Origin: Clostridia bacterium
Lineage (GTDB): Bacteria > Bacillota > Clostridia > Christensenellales > Pumilibacteraceae
Direction: 5' to 3'
NCBI GenBank assembly: GCA_017500845.1
Contig: JAFVXY010000007.1
Span: forward strand, 1-64,000
DNA: 64,000 nucleotides
A program made the translations under genes and the position numbers. Shown here piece by piece: positions 34,007-43,448 of the stretch. The first letter of the stretch is position 1; each line of letters begins with the position of its first letter. The notes below the pieces were generated by a model that searched no databases, was not told the DNA's origin, and saw nothing but the letters and a program-made list of their open reading frames with translations.

Positions 34007-34479
34007 ACGGTGTGCTTATTGTGGCGTTATCTGCTCTTTGTGGGCTTATGATAGGAATTGCCCTTACCAAGCGTCAACGAGAAAGAGAGGCTTACTACCG
34101 CGAATTTAGCGGCTTGTGCGCTCATATTATAAGCAACATAAGCTACCGGGCAGACAAAATCGCAGACGTTGTGAGCGGAATAGAGTGGCAATCGTCTGCG
34201 TTGCAAAAAAACGTGGAGGAATACAAGGCTTACGTAAGTGGCGGCGAGCTTTCGCTTAGTCAGGGCGTGCTGACAAAAGCCGAGCTTGCGGCAGTAAAGG
34301 AGTTTTTTGTGCGGCTGGGACGTTACGACGGCGAAACACAGCTTGCCGAGCTAAAACAAAGGCAAAACGAGCTTGCGCTTTGCTATAAGGAAATAAAGGA
34401 CAAAAACGATAAGCAGGGCAATATGTACGTTAAGCTCGGCTTTTTGGCAGGATTGCTTTTGGGAATTTTGCTCGTATAA
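34003..34479 (+). CDS. spoIIIAB: Stage III sporulation protein AB
   Basis: 158 residues. N-terminal membrane helix, GlyLeu-rich, followed by a long cytoplasmic helical domain and a C-terminal hydrophobic helix (LGFLAGLLLGILLV), the layout of SpoIIIAB, which resembles type II secretion GspF. Second gene of the operon. Confidence 0.92.
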   Translation: MNGVLIVALSALCGLMIGIALTKRQREREAYYREFSGLCAHIISNISYRADKIADVVSGIEWQSSALQKNVEEYKAYVSGGELSLSQGVLTKAELAAVKEFFVRLGRYDGETQLAELKQRQNELALCYKEIKDKNDKQGNMYVKLGFLAGLLLGILLV

Positions 34480-34488
34480 GGTGGTGAT

Positions 34489-34686
34489 ATGGGTGTAGAG
34501 GTAATTTTCAAGATAGCGGCGGTAGGAATTATTACGGCTATAGTATGTCAGGTGCTAAAAAAAGCAGACAAGGATGAAATAGCCACCATCGTTTCGCTTG
34601 CCGGGCTTGTTATCGTACTGCTTATGATAGTAGATATGATTGCCCAGCTTTTTGGAACGCTCCAAACGATGTTTGGGTTGCAGTAA
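34489..34686 (+). CDS. spoIIIAC: Stage III sporulation protein AC
   Basis: 65 residues, two membrane helices joined by KKADKDEIATIVSLAG, the SpoIIIAC/AD signature. AAGGTGG ribosome site. Confidence 0.94.
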   Translation: MGVEVIFKIAAVGIITAIVCQVLKKADKDEIATIVSLAGLVIVLLMIVDMIAQLFGTLQTMFGLQ

Positions 34687-35072
34687 TGGACATTTTAAAA
34701 ATTGCGGCAGTAGGTATAATCACAGCTTTATGCTCGCTTACGCTTAAGGAAAGCAAGAGCAATTTGAGCATAACCGTAGGTATTGCGGGCGGCTGTATAA
34801 TTATACTTATGATAATTGATTACTTTGCGGAAATATTCGCAGTAATTACCTCGCTTATCGAGGGTGCCGGGATATCAAGCAACATTCTAAAAATAGTAAT
34901 CAAAATTATAGGTATAGGTTATATCACCGAATTTTCGGCAGGAATAATCGAGGACACAGGAAACATTTCGGTAGCGGAAAAAATTGTAATAGCAGGTAAG
35001 GTGATAATTTTGGTCGTGTCGTTACCTATAATCACTGCTCTATTCGACCTGGTTGCGGAGCTTGTTAGATGA
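34686..35072 (+). CDS. spoIIIAD: Stage III sporulation protein AD
   Basis: 128 residues, four membrane helices; IIGIGYITEFSAGIIEDTGNISVAEKI is characteristic. Shares one base with spoIIIAC's stop and overlaps spoIIIAE by four bases. Confidence 0.94.
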   Translation: MDILKIAAVGIITALCSLTLKESKSNLSITVGIAGGCIIILMIIDYFAEIFAVITSLIEGAGISSNILKIVIKIIGIGYITEFSAGIIEDTGNISVAEKIVIAGKVIILVVSLPIITALFDLVAELVR

Positions 35073-36241
35073 AAAAACGTATCATTTTATTTTTGCTCGC
35101 CGTGATGATTTTGTACCCCGCGTCTAATTGCGTTTGTTATGCAGACGAAGCAGTGGATACGCAAATCAACGTAGAGGAGGTGCTTGACAGCCTTGACACC
35201 TCAGAGGTGGATAAGCTACTTAACGAGCTTGATGGCGACGAGCTTTCGGTGTTCGGGTTTGGCAATATAAAGGACAAGCTTTTGTCGCTGACAAGCGGTG
35301 GCGAGGGGATAGATTTTTCCAATTTTCTAAGCTACGTATCGTCGATTTTTGGTTCAAAGCTAAACAATTTTGTGCCGTTTATTGTGTCGCTTATTACTAT
35401 TTGTATACTGTTTAGTCTGCTAAGCTCGATAAAGGGTAGGTTTGCATCTAAGTCTACCGAAACGATAGTAAGGCTTGCCTGTATATCGCTGGTTATGGTA
35501 ATTGTGTTTGCGCAAATACTGAATCTCGTAGCCGAAAGCAAAAGCCTTATACAGTCGCTAAAAAGCCAAATGGACGGTTTTTTTCCTATTTTGCTTACGC
35601 TTATGACGGCAATAGGCTCGTCGCAGTCAGCCGCAGTTTATCAGCCGACGATAGCGGTATTGTCTGGCGCGGTTATCAATATAATAACGGTGTTCGCCTT
35701 GCCGTGTTTTTTGTTTAGCATAGTCTTTACTGTGGTGGGTAACCTTACTGACGGAATAAAGTTAAAAAGCATGGCGCAGTTTTTTTCGGGCGCAATGAAG
35801 TGGGTGCTTGGCACGGCATTCTTTTTGTTTTTGGCAGTGCTGTCCATTCAGGGCATAACGGCGTCAATCTACGACAATATTTACATAAGAACGACAAAGC
35901 TCGCACTAAGCCAGTACGTACCTATAATCGGAGGATATTTGTCCGAGGGATATAACCTCGTAATCAGCGGTAGCGTGCTAATAAAAAATGGAATGGGACT
36001 AAGCGGAATAATAATCTTACTGTTGTCTGTCCTGCCTATCGTCGTGCAGATTATAGTGTTCAGTCTATCGCTAAAGCTCGTGTCAGCGGTGGCAGAGCCG
36101 CTTGGCTGTGATGAAATCTGCAACATCCTGGGTGGCATAAGCAAGAGCGTATCGGCGCTTGTTGCTATACTTCTGGGCGTGGCGTTTTTGTACTTTATCT
36201 TTTTGCTGTTGCTGGTTTGCACGGGAAATTTGGTGATTTGA
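35069..36241 (+). CDS. spoIIIAE: Stage III sporulation protein AE
   Basis: 390 residues. Signal sequence, short acidic outside region (EVLDSLDTSEVDKLLNEL), then about eight membrane helices with AAVYQPTIAVLSGAVI and AEPLGCDEICNILGGISKS, both typical of SpoIIIAE, the polytopic core of the channel. Confidence 0.95.
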   Translation: MKKRIILFLLAVMILYPASNCVCYADEAVDTQINVEEVLDSLDTSEVDKLLNELDGDELSVFGFGNIKDKLLSLTSGGEGIDFSNFLSYVSSIFGSKLNNFVPFIVSLITICILFSLLSSIKGRFASKSTETIVRLACISLVMVIVFAQILNLVAESKSLIQSLKSQMDGFFPILLTLMTAIGSSQSAAVYQPTIAVLSGAVINIITVFALPCFLFSIVFTVVGNLTDGIKLKSMAQFFSGAMKWVLGTAFFLFLAVLSIQGITASIYDNIYIRTTKLALSQYVPIIGGYLSEGYNLVISGSVLIKNGMGLSGIIILLLSVLPIVVQIIVFSLSLKLVSAVAEPLGCDEICNILGGISKSVSALVAILLGVAFLYFIFLLLLVCTGNLVI

Positions 36242-36242
36242 T

Positions 36243-36722
36243 ATGATTGTATCGTGGGTTATGAGCATACTTGCCGTAGTAATACTAAGCATTGTGGCGG
36301 ACTTGCTTTTAAGCGGCAAGCGAATGGGCAAGTTCGTACGAGGGGTGTTTGCATCGCTTACAATTTTAATAATTGTTGCGCCGCTTCCCGATATTTTTAG
36401 CGGCAAAAGCGGCTTAGGCGACGCTTTTTATGTAGAAAATGAGCAAACAAATGAAGTATTTTTAGAGTACGCTAATAGCCTTAGGGTAAGCACTCTTTGC
36501 AAAGCAACCGAGGATAAGCTTGACGCCGAGGGCTACAAGGGGACGGAGGTGGATATTGCCTGCGAGTGGGGGTCAGAAATTAAAATCACGACGGTGACGG
36601 TCAATTTGCATAATTTGGTTATGGACGAAAAAGTTGTGCATATAAATAAGTATAGCGCGGTTACCGGTATAGTAAGCGAATACCTCGGTGTGGACAAGGG
36701 AGTTGTGGTAATTTATGACTAA
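36243..36722 (+). CDS. spoIIIAF: Stage III sporulation protein AF
   Basis: 159 residues. Two N-terminal membrane helices with LLLSGKRMGKFVRGVFASL between them and an outside ring-building-motif domain ending in YLGVDKGVVVIY. Eight-base overlap with spoIIIAG. Confidence 0.9.
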   Translation: MIVSWVMSILAVVILSIVADLLLSGKRMGKFVRGVFASLTILIIVAPLPDIFSGKSGLGDAFYVENEQTNEVFLEYANSLRVSTLCKATEDKLDAEGYKGTEVDIACEWGSEIKITTVTVNLHNLVMDEKVVHINKYSAVTGIVSEYLGVDKGVVVIYD

Positions 36723-37191
36723 GCTTATCCAAAAGCTAAAGGGGCTAAAGCATAAGGAACTCATTATTGCGGTTGTCGCGGTGGTCGTAATGCTTGTCAT
36801 TTACTTTTCGTCCTTTGGCGGATCTGATTCCAATAATGGCGAAAGCATAACGCCAAGCGACTATTGCTTAGCAAAGCAGCAAGAAATTGCGGCTATAATT
36901 TCGCAAATGGAAGGAGCAGGCAATGCAAACGTAGTAATCAACTGGGCGTCGAGTGTGGAAATCATTCCTGCCCAAAACGTAACGGAAAACGGCAATACGT
37001 TAAGCAGTTCTGTTGTTCTTGCTTCTGGTGAGCCGATAATCCTAAAGGAGATATATCCAAGGGCTATAGGTGCGCTGATTGTTTGCGAGGGAGGTAGCGA
37101 TGCAAGGGTTAAGGTAAATATCATTATGGCAGTATCCACACTGTTGGATTTACAGGCAGACAAAATTTTGGTGTATGGAACAAGTAAGTAA
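36715..37191 (+). CDS. spoIIIAG: Stage III sporulation protein AG
   Basis: 158 residues. One membrane helix (about 18-35), then a ring-building domain: QQEIAAIISQMEGAGNANVVINW and YPRAIGALIVCEGGSDARVKVNI. Forms a large ring in the intermembrane space. Confidence 0.94.
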   Translation: MTKLIQKLKGLKHKELIIAVVAVVVMLVIYFSSFGGSDSNNGESITPSDYCLAKQQEIAAIISQMEGAGNANVVINWASSVEIIPAQNVTENGNTLSSSVVLASGEPIILKEIYPRAIGALIVCEGGSDARVKVNIIMAVSTLLDLQADKILVYGTSK

Positions 37192-37207
37192 TCAGGAGGT
37201 AAAACCT

Positions 37208-37690
37208 ATGTTAAGTAAGAAAAAGAAGGTGTTTATTTTGGTGGGCATGATTGCGCTTTTGGTAGTGACGGGAGTGCTCAACGTGGTGCTCAACGGCAAT
37301 GCGATCAGCGCAAGCGGCGGTGATGATACACAGCTTGGCTCGGCATCGTTTTTCGATACATATCGAACCGACCGTACGACAACGCGCGAGCAGACTATTT
37401 TGTATCTCGATGCAATCATCGACAACTCGGATTCAAGCTCGGACGCGGTAGAGAATGCAAGACAGTCTAAGCTGGAGCTTACGCAGAATATGGAGCTCGA
37501 ACTTGTGCTTGAGGGGCTTATTAAGTCGCTTGGATTCGAGGACGTGGTGGTGACAAATTCGACCGAAAGCGTCAACGTGATCGTAAAAGCCAAGGAGCTT
37601 ACCGATGTGCAGGCAACGCAAATTACCGAAATAATCGTTACCGAAACGGATAAATCGTCGTTTGACGTCAGAATTATTCCGGTAGAATAA
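37208..37690 (+). CDS. spoIIIAH: Stage III sporulation protein AH
   Basis: 160 residues from ATG 37208; AGGAGG at 37194-37199 decides this start over the earlier in-frame ATG 37175. Membrane helix, linker, and ring-building domain with SVNVIVKAKELTDVQATQITEIV. Pairs with forespore SpoIIQ. The protein is unusual only in its short linker. Confidence 0.93.
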   Translation: MLSKKKKVFILVGMIALLVVTGVLNVVLNGNAISASGGDDTQLGSASFFDTYRTDRTTTREQTILYLDAIIDNSDSSSDAVENARQSKLELTQNMELELVLEGLIKSLGFEDVVVTNSTESVNVIVKAKELTDVQATQITEIIVTETDKSSFDVRIIPVE

Positions 37691-37710
37691 ACAAAATATA
37701 ATCAAAATAA

Positions 37711-37739
37711 TTGTAATTTTCATTTTCTTGTGCTATAAT
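37711..37739 (+). promoter_or_regulatory. Sigma-A promoter (extended -10) of asp23-nusB
   Basis: TTGTAA (37711-37716), 17-base spacer, TATAAT (37734-37739) preceded by TGC, an extended -10. Separates vegetative genes from the sporulation operon. Confidence 0.75.
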
Positions 37740-37771
37740 GTCTGTATACTTTATAAAGTGGGTGTTATGCA

Positions 37772-38101
37772 ATGAAGAATTTGACTAACAATGATTCGGG
37801 TGGAAACGTAACTTACGGTAATCACGTTTTGCTTTCTATCGTCAGCCTTGCAACCCAGGAAATAAGCGGCGTTGGCTCGCTTGTGGGCAAGGGCGTAAAG
37901 ATGGAAGTAGTGGGCAATACCGTCAACGTTGTGGTTAGCATCAACGTGTATTACGGTGTAAGCTGTGCGGATTTGGCATTCCGAATTCAGGATAACATAA
38001 GACGCAATATAGAAACGAGCACCACCTACAAGGCAGGTAGAATTGACGTTAATATATTGGGCGTTGAATTTCGCGATAATAAAAACACGACTACCCTATA
38101 G
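37772..38101 (+). CDS. Asp23/Gls24 family protein (YqhY-like)
   Basis: 109 residues. VLLSIVSLATQEISGVGSLVG and NVVVSINVYYGVSCADLAFRIQDNIRR are the family hallmarks. In Bacillus YqhY affects acetyl-CoA carboxylase levels; here it lies between spoIIIA and nusB as usual, but accB/accC are absent. A hairpin begins in its last codons. Confidence 0.9.
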   Translation: MKNLTNNDSGGNVTYGNHVLLSIVSLATQEISGVGSLVGKGVKMEVVGNTVNVVVSINVYYGVSCADLAFRIQDNIRRNIETSTTYKAGRIDVNILGVEFRDNKNTTTL

Positions 38102-38124
38102 AGCGCTATAGGGTTATTCGTTTT
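38093..38124 (+). terminator. Terminator/attenuator overlapping the asp23 stop codon
   Basis: ACCCTATAG (38093-38101) pairs perfectly with CTATAGGGT (38106-38114), loop AGCG, then TATTCGTTTT. The stem contains the TAG stop, so terminating ribosomes would melt it. Confidence 0.6.
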
Positions 38125-38133
38125 GGAGCAACT

Positions 38134-38538
38134 ATGAGTAGAAGAACTATAAGAGAAAACGTTTTTAAGTTGGTTTACGAAACGGGTATTTGCGGCGAAG
38201 TCAACGACCTTACCGTACAGCTCGTTACGCAAAATTCGGACAGCGACGACAAGGCTTATTTTGACAAGGTGTTTTTTGGCATCGTGCAAAATAAAGAAAC
38301 CCTCGAGGGGATAATCAAAAAGTACGCAAGAGCGTACGACTTCGAAAGATTGTACAAGGTGGATATTGCAATATTGCTTGTTGCAATTTACGAGATACTT
38401 CACTGTGACGATATTCCGTACAAGGTGTCGGCAAACGAAGCGGAAGAGCTTGCCAAGGCGTATTCTACCGAAAAGAGCGCATCGTACATCAACGGAGTTT
38501 TGGCATCGGTTATTAAGAATATGGAGGAGCACAAATGA
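38134..38538 (+). CDS. nusB: Transcription antitermination factor NusB
   Basis: 134 residues. RRTIRENVFKLVYETG at the start and NEAEELAKAYSTEKSASYINGVLASV at the end are the NusB signatures. With NusE binds boxA in rRNA leaders. Overlaps folD by four bases. Confidence 0.94.
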   Translation: MSRRTIRENVFKLVYETGICGEVNDLTVQLVTQNSDSDDKAYFDKVFFGIVQNKETLEGIIKKYARAYDFERLYKVDIAILLVAIYEILHCDDIPYKVSANEAEELAKAYSTEKSASYINGVLASVIKNMEEHK

Positions 38539-39383
38539 GCGCACAGATAATTGACGGAAGAAAAATTGCCGCATCTATAAAGGCGGAGGTAAAGGCAGAG
38601 GCAGAGGCGTACCTTAAGCGCAACGGGCGCAAAATCGGACTTGCGGTTATTTTGGTAGGTGACGATTTTGCAAGCGGAATTTATGTTCGCAACAAAATCA
38701 ACGCGTGCAACGAAAACTGCATTCAGTCGTTTTCGCATAGGCTTCCCGCATCTACTACGGAAGAAGAGCTTATCGAGCTTATACACAAGCTCAACGAGGA
38801 CAACACCGTAGACGGCATACTCGTTCAGCTTCCGCTCCCATCCCATATACGCCAAAACGTTGTGCTTTCGCACATTTCGGCAAAAAAGGATGCAGATGGC
38901 TTCCTTGCGGAAAACGCGGGCAACCTTATGCTTGGTAACCCCTCGCTCAACGCTTGTACGCCGTGCGGCATTATCGAGCTTATCAAGTCCACGGGCTGCA
39001 AGATAGACGGAGCAAACGCGGTTGTAATCGGTCGAAGCAACATCGTAGGCAAGCCGACCTCGCTACTTCTTCTCGAAAATCACGCTACCGTGACTATGTG
39101 CCACTCGCATACCTCCAACTTTGTAAACTTCTCGCGTCACGCAGATATTTTGGTTGTGGCGGTAGGCAAAAAAGGACTTATTACGGGAGAGATGGTAAAG
39201 AAGGGTGCAATCGTAATCGACGTTGGTATGAACCGTGAGGACGGCAAGCTTTGCGGCGACGTGGACTACGAGTCGGTTAGTCAGGTAGCGGGCTATATCA
39301 CACCCGTGCCCGGCGGTGTAGGACCGATGACGATTGCAATGCTACTTAAAAATATCGTTAAGGCGGCTTTGGCGCTTGAATAA
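38535..39383 (+). CDS. folD: Bifunctional methylene-tetrahydrofolate dehydrogenase/cyclohydrolase
   Basis: 282 residues. VGDDFASGIYVRNKINACNE with the catalytic lysine, DGILVQLPLPSHI, and the NADP site VIGRSNIVGKP; GGVGPMTIAMLLKN closes it. Interconverts methylene-, methenyl- and formyl-tetrahydrofolate. Translationally coupled to nusB. Confidence 0.97.
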   Translation: MSAQIIDGRKIAASIKAEVKAEAEAYLKRNGRKIGLAVILVGDDFASGIYVRNKINACNENCIQSFSHRLPASTTEEELIELIHKLNEDNTVDGILVQLPLPSHIRQNVVLSHISAKKDADGFLAENAGNLMLGNPSLNACTPCGIIELIKSTGCKIDGANAVVIGRSNIVGKPTSLLLLENHATVTMCHSHTSNFVNFSRHADILVVAVGKKGLITGEMVKKGAIVIDVGMNREDGKLCGDVDYESVSQVAGYITPVPGGVGPMTIAMLLKNIVKAALALE

Positions 39384-40608
39384 AATCCTAACCGTTTCCC
39401 AAATCAACAATTACGTCAAAAATATGTTTGACGACGAGCTTCTTTTGCATACGGTTACCGTAGAAGGCGAGGTCTTTGACCGTAAGCTTTCGGGCGGCAA
39501 CACGTATATCACGCTAAAGGAAGGCGACTGCATTTTGTCGTGCGTAAAATTTGATGGCAAAATCGAGTTTGACGTTGGGGACAAAATTCGCGTTACGGGC
39601 AGTATGCGTTTTTTTGCCAAGGGCGGCAGAGTGACCTTTATTATCACTTACGCTTCGGCGATAGGTAAGGGCGAATTACAGCTTAAGCTTAGCGAGCTTA
39701 AAGAAAAATTATCCAAAGAGGGTGTTTTTGACAATAACAAGCCGCTACCTAAATTCATAAATAAAATTGCACTGGTTACAAGCGTAGAGGGAGCAGTTAT
39801 TCACGACTTTTTCAGCGTGTTAGAACGCAACGGATGCACTTATATAGATGTAGACGTGTACGGCGTAAAGGTGCAGGGCGAGGGCGCGGACAAGACTATC
39901 GTAACTGCGCTCCAACGTATCGGCGGCAGAAGATACGATATAGTCGTAGTTGCACGCGGCGGCGGCTCGGGGCAAGACCTTGATTGCTTTAATACCGAGG
40001 CTTTGGCTCGTGGCGTGTTTGAATGTGCTTTCCCCGTAATTTCTGCGGTGGGACACGAGGTTGACTATACCTTGTGCGACTTTTCGGCAACGCTTAGGGC
40101 AGGGACTCCCAGCATAGCCGCAGAGCATATAGTCAGAATTAACGAGGCATTTGTTTCTCGCTTTTACGATAGGCTATCGCTTATGAAGACAAGGGCAGAG
40201 GGACTCGTACAAGCCGCATCGGCAAGGGCAAAAAGCTCGGTGTCACAGCTTATGATTTCGCTGGTAGCCTCGGCGGCAAAGACCAAAACGCTTCTTTCGT
40301 CGTACGCCGCAAGAATGCTAAAAGTAGCCGAAAATGGGGTAACGGATACTCAAAATACGTATCTCGGCGCACTAAGCAAGCTACACACAGGGGCACAGCA
40401 AGCAATGTCCGAAGCGGAAAATCGCCTAAAGCTTGCTTCTACCGTTCTCGATAAGACCAGCCCCTTAAAAATTCTGTCGGATGGATACGCAAAGGTTATA
40501 AAGGACGGCAAAGGAGTTTCCTTGGCAAATGATATTGATGTGGGCGACAGTCTAAGGCTTGTTATGATCGGCGGCGCGGCAACTGTAAAGGTGACGGATA
40601 AGGAGTAA
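39376..40608 (+). CDS. xseA: Exodeoxyribonuclease VII large subunit
   Basis: 410 residues from TTG 39376 (MNKILTVSQINNYVKNMF), overlapping the folD stop; the longer frame would run 50 bases into folD. N-terminal OB-fold (VEGEVFDRKLSGGNTYITLKEGD), catalytic domain with ALVTSVEGAVIHDF and ARGGGSGQDLDCFN, then long coiled coils. Forms ExoVII with XseB. Confidence 0.95.
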   Translation: MNKILTVSQINNYVKNMFDDELLLHTVTVEGEVFDRKLSGGNTYITLKEGDCILSCVKFDGKIEFDVGDKIRVTGSMRFFAKGGRVTFIITYASAIGKGELQLKLSELKEKLSKEGVFDNNKPLPKFINKIALVTSVEGAVIHDFFSVLERNGCTYIDVDVYGVKVQGEGADKTIVTALQRIGGRRYDIVVVARGGGSGQDLDCFNTEALARGVFECAFPVISAVGHEVDYTLCDFSATLRAGTPSIAAEHIVRINEAFVSRFYDRLSLMKTRAEGLVQAASARAKSSVSQLMISLVASAAKTKTLLSSYAARMLKVAENGVTDTQNTYLGALSKLHTGAQQAMSEAENRLKLASTVLDKTSPLKILSDGYAKVIKDGKGVSLANDIDVGDSLRLVMIGGAATVKVTDKE

Positions 40609-40611
40609 AAT

Positions 40612-40806
40612 ATGGATATAGAGCAGAAATTAAACGAGCTTAACGAGCTTACGCAAAAGATGGAAAGCGGCGTTTCGCTTGAAGAAGGTCTTAAGCTTTT
40701 TGAGCAAGGCGTTCGCATTACCAAGGAGTGCATGGCTCAGCTGCAGGAGTACAAGGGTAAATTGAGCCAAATAAAAGCCGATATGGATACGTTACTCGAT
40801 GAATAA
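40612..40806 (+). CDS. xseB: Exodeoxyribonuclease VII small subunit
   Basis: 64 residues, normal for XseB: LNELNELTQKMESGVSLEEGLKLFEQG. AAGGAG ribosome site in the end of xseA; overlaps ispA by eight bases. Confidence 0.95.
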   Translation: MDIEQKLNELNELTQKMESGVSLEEGLKLFEQGVRITKECMAQLQEYKGKLSQIKADMDTLLDE

Positions 40807-41611
40807 GAAAGTTATACAAGAGTGGATAGACGGGGCGGTAGACAAGGCGGGCTTTGATGAGCCGCTTTATTCTGCGGTAAAGTACGTTTTTTCGTGCGGC
40901 GGCAAACGCCTTCGTCCTATGATGTTTTTGCATGCATATATGCTTGGCGGCAAGCAAATTACAGACGAAATCAAGGACTTTGCGGTGGCGATAGAGTGCT
41001 TGCATCAATACACCTTGGTGCACGATGATTTGCCGTGTATGGACAACGATGACCTGCGTAGAGGAAAGCCAACGTGCCACAAAATGTTTGGCGAGGCAAA
41101 CGCCCTGCTGGTTGGGGACGCACTTTTGAATCTTGCCTTTACTCTTATGCTTAAGGCGGCAACCGTTCATCCTATGGCTGCAAAAGCGGCATACGAATTT
41201 TCGTGTCTTACGGGCGGCGCTGGCGTAATCGGCGGTCAGGCAAATGAGCTTAATACGCTTGACTTTAGAGCTAACGTAGAGGATATTTATAGCAAAAAAA
41301 CGAGTTACCTTATTTGGGCTTCGGTGCTTAGCGGAGCCGTGCTTGCAGGGCTTAGTCAAAAGCAAATAAACGGGCTAAAGGAATATTGCTTCAACTTCGG
41401 TTTTGCCTTTCAGGTGTACGATGATCTTATGGATATAGAGGAAAAGGGCGGAGTAGCCGAAAAATCGTACGTGGGCTGTTATGGCGTAGAAAAAGCGGTA
41501 CAGCAGGTAAAAACGTGCACCCAAAAGGCCATAGATGCGCTTGTTATGTCAGACATAAACGACAATTTTTTTGTTGAATTAGCGCTTGCGGCGGCAGGCA
41601 GAAAGGAATAA
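40799..41611 (+). CDS. ispA: Farnesyl diphosphate synthase (geranyl/farnesyl family)
   Basis: 270 residues. First Asp-rich motif DDLPCMD (76-82), second DDLMD (208-212), plus GGKRLRPM. Condenses IPP with DMAPP/GPP. Adjacent to dxs, so precursor supply and chain building are co-expressed. Confidence 0.94.
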   Translation: MNKKVIQEWIDGAVDKAGFDEPLYSAVKYVFSCGGKRLRPMMFLHAYMLGGKQITDEIKDFAVAIECLHQYTLVHDDLPCMDNDDLRRGKPTCHKMFGEANALLVGDALLNLAFTLMLKAATVHPMAAKAAYEFSCLTGGAGVIGGQANELNTLDFRANVEDIYSKKTSYLIWASVLSGAVLAGLSQKQINGLKEYCFNFGFAFQVYDDLMDIEEKGGVAEKSYVGCYGVEKAVQQVKTCTQKAIDALVMSDINDNFFVELALAAAGRKE

Positions 41612-41614
41612 AAT

Positions 41615-43423
41615 ATGGATTATTCTGCAATAAACAGCACAAATATCAAAAAATTGAGCATTTCGGAGCTTAGCGGCTATTCGGAATATTTAAGAGAGCG
41701 CATTATTGCAGTTACAACCAAAAACGGTGGACATCTTGCATCCAATCTCGGCGCGGTGGAGCTTACCGTTGCGCTTCATTACGTAATGAATATGCCGCAC
41801 GATAAGGTCGTTTGGGACGTGGGTCACCAGACGTACGCGCATAAGTTTATTTCGGGTAGAGGCGAGGCTATGGAGCGCCTTCGCACGGACGGTGGCGCAA
41901 GCGGATTTCCTTCCCATAGAGAAAGCGAGTACGACCCGTTTGTTACGGGTCACAGCGGAACCTCGCTGTCTATGGCGATGGGACTAAGTCGCGCTCGAGA
42001 TATACTTGGCGGCACCGAAAATATCGTTGCGGTAATTGGTGACGGAGCGTTTACAAGCGGTGAAATTTACGAGGCGCTCAACGACCTCGGTGACCGTCCC
42101 ACAAGGCTTGTTATTATTCTTAACGATAACAAAATGTCAATCAATCGTAATGTGGGCGCAATGAGCAAATACTTCAACAAGCTTCGTGTCAACAAAAAAT
42201 TTATTGATATTAAAACAGATATAAAAAGAGATATTGCAGGATTGCCTTTTGTGGGTAGACCCTTGCTCAGACTTGCTACGAGTGCAAAAAATAAGTTCAA
42301 ATCAAGCGTAATGGGCAACAAGTTTTTTGAGAGGTTTGGGCTTAAGTATTACGGTCCGTACGATGGTCACGATATCGGCGACGTAGTCAGCGCACTTTCG
42401 CTTGCTAAGGAATCAAGCCGGCCTGCAATTATTCATCTGCTTACCAAAAAGGGTAAGGGTATGGCGGAAGCCGAGCTTCATCCCGATGCTTATCACGGTA
42501 TATCCCCTCAAGGTGGCGACAAGCCGCTTTCTATGTCCAAGGTGGCAGGAGATACGTTGTGCCAGCTTGCAAAGAATCAAAACGTGGCGGTAATAACGGC
42601 GGCTATGACGGACGGATTGTGCTTTGGCGACTTTGCAAAGAAGTATCCGTCTAAGTTTTTTGACGTGGCGATAGCCGAGCAGCACGCTGTGTCGCTATCG
42701 GCAGGTCTTGCAAGAATGGGCGTAAAGCCGTTTTTTGGCGTTTATTCCACCTTCTTGCAAAGGGGGTTCGATCAGGTTTTACACGATGTATGCCTCAACA
42801 AGTTGCCCGTAACCTTTCTGATCGACCGAGCAGGCGCGGTGGGGGCGGACGGCGTGACGCACCAAGGAATTTTTGACCTTAGCTATTTGTCGCTTATACC
42901 CAATCTTACGATTGCCTCGCCCAAGGACGGACGGGAGCTTGCCGCCTTAATAAGATTTGCGGCAAAGCTTGATAAGCCCATGGCGATAAGGTACGCAAAG
43001 TCTTATAGTCAAGAAATATCTGCTTGTGACGAGGTTCGCCTTGGCGAGTGGGAGGTTTTGCGTGACGAGGGGTCAGCGGTAACCGTTCTTGCAGTAGGAA
43101 GAACCAACGAAATCGCTAAGGAAATCAAAGGGGCAAACATCATCAACGCGCGATTTATCAAGCCTCTTGACGGTCAGCTGTTGGATTATCTTCGAGGTAC
43201 GGTAATAACGCTTGAGGACAACGTTTTGCACGGTGGCTTTGGCGAGGCGGTAAAAAATTATCTCAGTGGCAAAAACAAGGTTGTGTGCATCGGCCACAAA
43301 AACGAGTTTTGCGATACGCGAAGCACGCAAAAAATGTTCGAGCAGTCGGGCTTGACCGTGGCGAACGTACAAAAAATAGTGGATACAGAGTTACTTTTGC
43401 TTGAAAACTCAAAAATTATATAG
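41615..43423 (+). CDS. dxs: 1-deoxy-D-xylulose-5-phosphate synthase
   Basis: 602 residues. GHQTYAHKFISGR, TPP motif GDGAFTSGEIYEALND, and AEQHAVSLSAGLARMG with the transketolase-type catalytic glutamate. First enzyme of the MEP isoprenoid pathway. The last 25 bases contain the promoter of nadK. Confidence 0.96.
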   Translation: MDYSAINSTNIKKLSISELSGYSEYLRERIIAVTTKNGGHLASNLGAVELTVALHYVMNMPHDKVVWDVGHQTYAHKFISGRGEAMERLRTDGGASGFPSHRESEYDPFVTGHSGTSLSMAMGLSRARDILGGTENIVAVIGDGAFTSGEIYEALNDLGDRPTRLVIILNDNKMSINRNVGAMSKYFNKLRVNKKFIDIKTDIKRDIAGLPFVGRPLLRLATSAKNKFKSSVMGNKFFERFGLKYYGPYDGHDIGDVVSALSLAKESSRPAIIHLLTKKGKGMAEAELHPDAYHGISPQGGDKPLSMSKVAGDTLCQLAKNQNVAVITAAMTDGLCFGDFAKKYPSKFFDVAIAEQHAVSLSAGLARMGVKPFFGVYSTFLQRGFDQVLHDVCLNKLPVTFLIDRAGAVGADGVTHQGIFDLSYLSLIPNLTIASPKDGRELAALIRFAAKLDKPMAIRYAKSYSQEISACDEVRLGEWEVLRDEGSAVTVLAVGRTNEIAKEIKGANIINARFIKPLDGQLLDYLRGTVITLEDNVLHGGFGEAVKNYLSGKNKVVCIGHKNEFCDTRSTQKMFEQSGLTVANVQKIVDTELLLLENSKII

Positions 43424-43429
43424 TATAAT
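43401..43429 (+). promoter_or_regulatory. Sigma-A promoter of nadK inside the end of dxs
   Basis: TTGAAA (43401-43406), 17-base spacer, TATAAT (43424-43429). Gives a short leader with GGGGGG before ATG 43449. Confidence 0.7.
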
Positions 43430-43448
43430 CTACGTGGGGGGCATCATA

